A DNA stretch of 7,404 nucleotides, taken from the NCBI GenBank assembly GCA_021160685.1, contig JAGHCC010000033.1, positions 1-7,404 of the forward strand, given 5' to 3'. The position numbers and the translations under genes are program-made. The notes beneath the pieces were generated by a model that saw nothing but the letters and a program-made list of their open reading frames with translations, made no database searches and had not been told where the DNA came from. Source of the DNA: Desulfobulbaceae bacterium. Its GTDB lineage: Bacteria; Desulfobacterota; Desulfobulbia; Desulfobulbales; SURF-16. Position 1 is the stretch's first letter; each line of letters opens with the position of its first letter. This document shows, in pieces, positions 4,946 through 7,404 of the stretch.

Positions 4946-5517
4946 CGTCCTATTTTTTCCTCCAATTTGTGCGTCAGCTCATTTATTAAGACATCAACCT
5001 CACCCTCGGTGGAAAAGACCAAAAGCTCGGTCTTTTCCAGCTCATCAGGGGCAGAAAACCGTTTCTTCTGTTCAAGGTAAATCTCCCAGCGCCCATCCGA
5101 GACCGCGTTAGGATCATTGGCCCGCATCACGAGCCTCTCCTGAAGGACGGACTCAGGACACTGACAGAGAACAAAACAGACTGGAGCCTGATATCGCCTG
5201 GCCAGCTCACGAATTCGATCCCGCTCGTTAATAGACTGGTAGGAACCGTCCAGAACAACTGATCTTCCTGCCCGCAGATTCTCTTCGGCTCTTTCCAGCA
5301 GAGCGGTGTAAGTTTTGCGGGAAAACTCCTTGGAATAAATACCCTGCCCCAGGCTTTCCTTGCGGCTGCACTCGGCAGCAAGCCCGGCAAGTTCCTTACG
5401 CACCCGGTCGGAATTATAATACTCCAGCCCCTCGGCTTTCGCCCAGGCATGGGCCAGGGTACTCTTGCCCGTGGCAATGAGTCCGAAAAAAACGACTAAT
5501 TCAGGAGGATTCGGCAT
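4942..5517 (-). CDS. P-loop kinase-like ATP-binding protein (COG0645/AAA_33 type)
   Basis: The 191-residue protein starts directly with a nucleotide-binding fold. The Walker A loop GLIATGKST (12-20) has Lys18 and Ser19. SDRVRKEL (36-43) and YSKEFSRKTY (61-70) follow. VVLDGSY (87-93) is the Walker B strand and SDGRWEIYLEQ (140-150) the lid region. These features define the COG0645 predicted kinases, relatives of zeta toxin and polynucleotide kinase that probably phosphorylate a small molecule. In many bacteria this domain is the C-terminal half of a fused protein whose N-terminal half is the COG2187 phosphotransferase-like domain encoded just upstream. Here the two are separate frames overlapping by 17 nt. 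No Shine-Dalgarno site is visible before the ATG at 5517, so its translation should depend on ribosomes finishing the upstream gene. Its own stop overlaps the next start by 4 nt. Confidence 0.85.
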   Translation of the reverse strand: MPNPPELVVFFGLIATGKSTLAHAWAKAEGLEYYNSDRVRKELAGLAAECSRKESLGQGIYSKEFSRKTYTALLERAEENLRAGRSVVLDGSYQSINERDRIRELARRYQAPVCFVLCQCPESVLQERLVMRANDPNAVSDGRWEIYLEQKKRFSAPDELEKTELLVFSTEGEVDVLINELTHKLEEKIGR

Positions 5518-6505
5518 ATTTCAGGGCCAGATCAAAATATTTGCCGGCCTGGTCAAGGGCCTGCTGCCTGGCAGCCTCGTCCACCTCCGGCGCATGGGCC
5601 GTGAACAGGCCGATCTTGCCCCGGACATAGGCCCGGTAACATTTGTAAAAATTAAGCATATCACGCACACCTTCATCACCGGAAACTTCGACAAAACGGT
5701 CAATAAAGCGGCGGGACAGTTCTTCAAGATGCCAGAAATCAAGATCCATGGCCATGAAGGCCACGTCTGCGGCCACATCGGTATAACGAAACCGTTCATT
5801 AAACTCGATGCAGTCATAGATATAGACTTGGTCGGCCAGACAAATATTAGCAGAATAGAGATCGCCATGGCAGTCCCTTATTTTACCCTGCTCGATCCGT
5901 CGGGCAAACAGCTCACTTTGTGCTAAAAAATTCCGGGAATAGCTGCTGATTGCGTCAAACTGCTCTTGGGAAAGAGCGCCGGAACCAATAAAATCCCTGG
6001 TCTGGTCGAAATTCTCCAGGACATTGACGCCAACGGATTCGGGTGTTCCGAACTCTGTGGCCGCCTTATCGGCTTTTTCGTAAAATGGCGCAAGGATGTC
6101 AACAATATCGTCGAGCATCTTTTCCGTAAGCCCGCCGGCCTTGATGACATTAGCCATCATCCTCTCCTCCGGCATGCGGACCATCTTGATGCCATACTCG
6201 ATGGCTTCACCGGAACCGTTCAGAGATAAAAGATCACCATCCTGATTGATGGTCACCAGCCCCTCGTAGATGGACGGGCAGAGCCTCCTGTTTAAAACCA
6301 ACTCCTGCTCACAATAATATTTACGTTTTTCCAGGGTGGTAAAGTTCAAAAAACCAAAATCCACCGGTTTCTTGAACTTATAGACAAAATCACCGGCCAG
6401 TACCACATAGGAGATATGGGTCTGCACCAGTTTGACATCGGCTGCCGAATGGGGAAAGGCAGAGCCTTCCATCAAAAACTGGATATATGCGGGTAAATTA
6501 GACAT
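5501..6505 (-). CDS. Aminoglycoside phosphotransferase-like kinase domain protein (COG2187 type)
   Basis: The 334-residue protein shows the eukaryotic-like kinase fold of the APH group. VYKFKKPVDFGFLNF (41-55) contains the probable ATP-binding Lys43. The catalytic motif HGDLYSANI (213-221) has Asp215 and Asn220, and YIYDCIEFNERF (228-239) has the metal-binding Asp231. This arrangement is that of COG2187, usually found fused to a COG0645 P-loop domain in a protein of about 500-550 residues annotated as bifunctional aminoglycoside phosphotransferase/ATP-binding protein. The two frames here total about 525 residues, the same size. Antibiotic modification is not implied; the natural substrate is unknown. 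The start at 6505 is preferred over an in-frame ATG at 6580 because AAGGAG lies 4 nt before it and the extra 25 residues are translated from repeat DNA. It follows the SAH hydrolase gene on the same strand. Confidence 0.85.
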   Translation of the reverse strand: MSNLPAYIQFLMEGSAFPHSAADVKLVQTHISYVVLAGDFVYKFKKPVDFGFLNFTTLEKRKYYCEQELVLNRRLCPSIYEGLVTINQDGDLLSLNGSGEAIEYGIKMVRMPEERMMANVIKAGGLTEKMLDDIVDILAPFYEKADKAATEFGTPESVGVNVLENFDQTRDFIGSGALSQEQFDAISSYSRNFLAQSELFARRIEQGKIRDCHGDLYSANICLADQVYIYDCIEFNERFRYTDVAADVAFMAMDLDFWHLEELSRRFIDRFVEVSGDEGVRDMLNFYKCYRAYVRGKIGLFTAHAPEVDEAARQQALDQAGKYFDLALKYAESS

Positions 6506-6509
6506 GGAA

Positions 6510-6515
6510 CTCCTT
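6510..6515 (-). promoter_or_regulatory. Ribosome binding site deciding the start of the phosphotransferase-like gene
   Basis: AAGGAG on the minus strand lies 4 nt upstream of the ATG at 6505. The longer in-frame alternative at 6580 would begin inside the CGGATTTCGG repeat region with a low-complexity polar extension lacking family similarity. The shorter start is therefore chosen. Confidence 0.7.
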
Positions 6516-6534
6516 GAATTAGGATTTTCGACCG

Positions 6535-6619
6535 GAGTCTCGCGGACTCGCTTACCTGCGGATTTCGGATCTAGAAACAACTACATATCTCTTCCCGAAA
6601 TCCGCACTCCGAAATCCGA
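6535..6619. repeat. CGGATTTCGG repeat array with inverted copies
   Basis: GCGGATTTCGG (6558-6568) and CCGAAATCCGC (6595-6605) form a perfect 11-bp inverted repeat with a 26-nt loop. A further copy, CCGAAATCCGA (6609-6619), lies next to the second arm. A small hairpin GAGTC/GACTC (6535-6549) flanks them. The set fills most of the 117-bp space between the SAH hydrolase stop and the next start. It could slow or end transcription after ahcY, but has no T-run. From memory, such CGGATTTCGG units recur as intergenic repeats in Desulfobacterota and Geobacter-like genomes. Confidence 0.55.
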
Positions 6620-6622
6620 CTT

Positions 6623-7404
6623 CTAATATCGATAATAATCAGGCTTGTACGGCCCTTCTACCTTCACACTGATGTAATCAGCCTGCTCCTGGGTCAAGGT
6701 GGTGAGATTGACGCCAACCTTACCCAAATGGAGCCGGGCCACCATTTCATCAAGTTTTTTCGGCAAAAAGTAAACCTGATTCTCGTAATCCCCCTGGTTC
6801 TGCCAAAGCTCGATCTGAGCCAGTACCTGGTTGGCAAAGGAGTTACTCATCACAAAACTGGGATGGCCGGTGGCGCAGCCCAGATTCACCAGCCTGCCCT
6901 CGGCCAGGATAATGATCCGTTTGCCGTCCGGGAAGATGACATGATCCACCTGGGGCTTGATATTTTCCCAGGTCAGATCCCGAATACCGGCAATATCGAT
7001 CTCACTGTCAAAATGGCCGATGTTGCAGACAATGGCCTGATCCTTCATCTTTTCCATATGGCTGCGGTCAATCACCCTGAGATTACCGGTGGCCGTGACA
7101 AAGATCTCACCAAGCGGCGCTGCCTCCTCCATGGTCACTACCCGGTAGCCCTCCATGGCAGCCTGCAGGGCGCAGATAGGGTCAATCTCGGTCACCAGAA
7201 CCGTGGCACCCATGCCGCGGAAAGCCTGGGCACAGCCCTTGCCCACATCGCCGTAACCGCAGACCACGGCAATTTTACCGGCTATCATAACATCAGTTGC
7301 CCGCTTAATCCCGTCAAGCAGCGACTCTCGGCAGCCATAGAGATTATCAAATTTAGACTTGGTCACTGAATCATTGACGTTAAAGGCCGGGGCCTTCAGG
7401 GTAC
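6623..7404 (-). CDS. ahcY: Adenosylhomocysteinase (S-adenosylhomocysteine hydrolase), 5' end off the window
   Basis: About 259 C-terminal codons are present and the frame is open at the window edge; the family is usually 430-480 residues. The visible part begins with APAFNVNDSVTKSKFDN, the conserved substrate-site segment, and continues with YGCRESLLDGIKRATDV. The NAD-binding loop GYGDVGKG follows, then TATGN, CNIGHFD, LVNLGCATGHPSFVMSNSF and the C-terminal KPDYYRY. The cytosolic tetramer uses bound NAD to split S-adenosylhomocysteine reversibly into adenosine and homocysteine, relieving product inhibition of methyltransferases. The C-terminal tail reaches into the neighbouring subunit's NAD site; the family form is usually KPDHYRY or KPEHYRY. 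Here the His is Tyr, while the NAD-contacting Lys and the following Tyr remain. The GTG at 7366 is an internal Val codon, not a start. No methyltransferase is visible nearby. Confidence 0.96.
   Translation of the reverse strand, partial: TLKAPAFNVNDSVTKSKFDNLYGCRESLLDGIKRATDVMIAGKIAVVCGYGDVGKGCAQAFRGMGATVLVTEIDPICALQAAMEGYRVVTMEEAAPLGEIFVTATGNLRVIDRSHMEKMKDQAIVCNIGHFDSEIDIAGIRDLTWENIKPQVDHVIFPDGKRIIILAEGRLVNLGCATGHPSFVMSNSFANQVLAQIELWQNQGDYENQVYFLPKKLDEMVARLHLGKVGVNLTTLTQEQADYISVKVEGPYKPDYYRY

Noticed and set aside
6506..6580. 25-residue N-terminal extension of the phosphotransferase-like protein from an ATG at 6580
   Set aside because: It is encoded by the repeat region, and the ATG at 6505 has a strong AAGGAG site.
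6728..7369. 213-codon plus-strand frame
   Set aside because: Antisense shadow of ahcY.

Overview
This window most resembles an anaerobic or microaerobic Gram-negative bacterium of the Desulfobacterota (the old Deltaproteobacteria). The basis is gene content: a stand-alone NifX/NifB-type iron-molybdenum cofactor domain protein, a rhodanese fused to a ferritin-like domain, and an adenosylhomocysteinase. Small hairpin repeats separated by AT-rich gaps fit the same picture. This is inference from recall; no database search was possible. All convincing genes are on the minus strand, so the window is best read from high to low coordinates.

Right part (7404 to 4157): a four-gene minus-strand run. 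It starts with the 5'-truncated ahcY (SAH hydrolase). A 117-bp gap carrying CGGATTTCGG repeats follows. Then come a COG2187-type aminoglycoside-phosphotransferase-like kinase, a COG0645-type P-loop kinase and a membrane sterol desaturase/fatty acid hydroxylase-family protein. The two kinase genes overlap by 17 bp and look like a split version of a protein often encoded as one fused polypeptide. The P-loop kinase and hydroxylase genes overlap by 4 bp (ATGA), so the last three genes are almost certainly co-translated.

Middle (4156 to 2306): a 547-bp gap contains a 99-bp element with 17-bp inverted ends and a 17-bp operator-like inverted repeat. It lies upstream of a lone RimK-like ATP-grasp ligase gene of unknown substrate. 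A second, 464-bp non-coding gap then shows a mosaic of direct and inverted repeats, probably debris of small mobile elements.

Left part (2305 to 1): a compact type II toxin-antitoxin pair (Unstab_antitox/TIGR02574-like antitoxin, then a ParE-like toxin, 4-bp overlap). It is followed by a rhodanese-ferritin-like fusion gene. A 435-bp AT-rich gap comes next, holding an 86-bp palindromic element and a dense symmetric cluster of TGCAA/TTGCA sites. The last gene is a NifX-type protein running off the left edge.

The most interesting unexplained signals are the TGCAAC operator-like cluster at 554-605, the split kinase pair with its weakly signalled internal start, the repeat mosaic at 2306-2769, and the association of SAH hydrolase, kinases and a membrane hydroxylase in one run. 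I see no RNA genes, CRISPR array, complete insertion sequence or replication origin.
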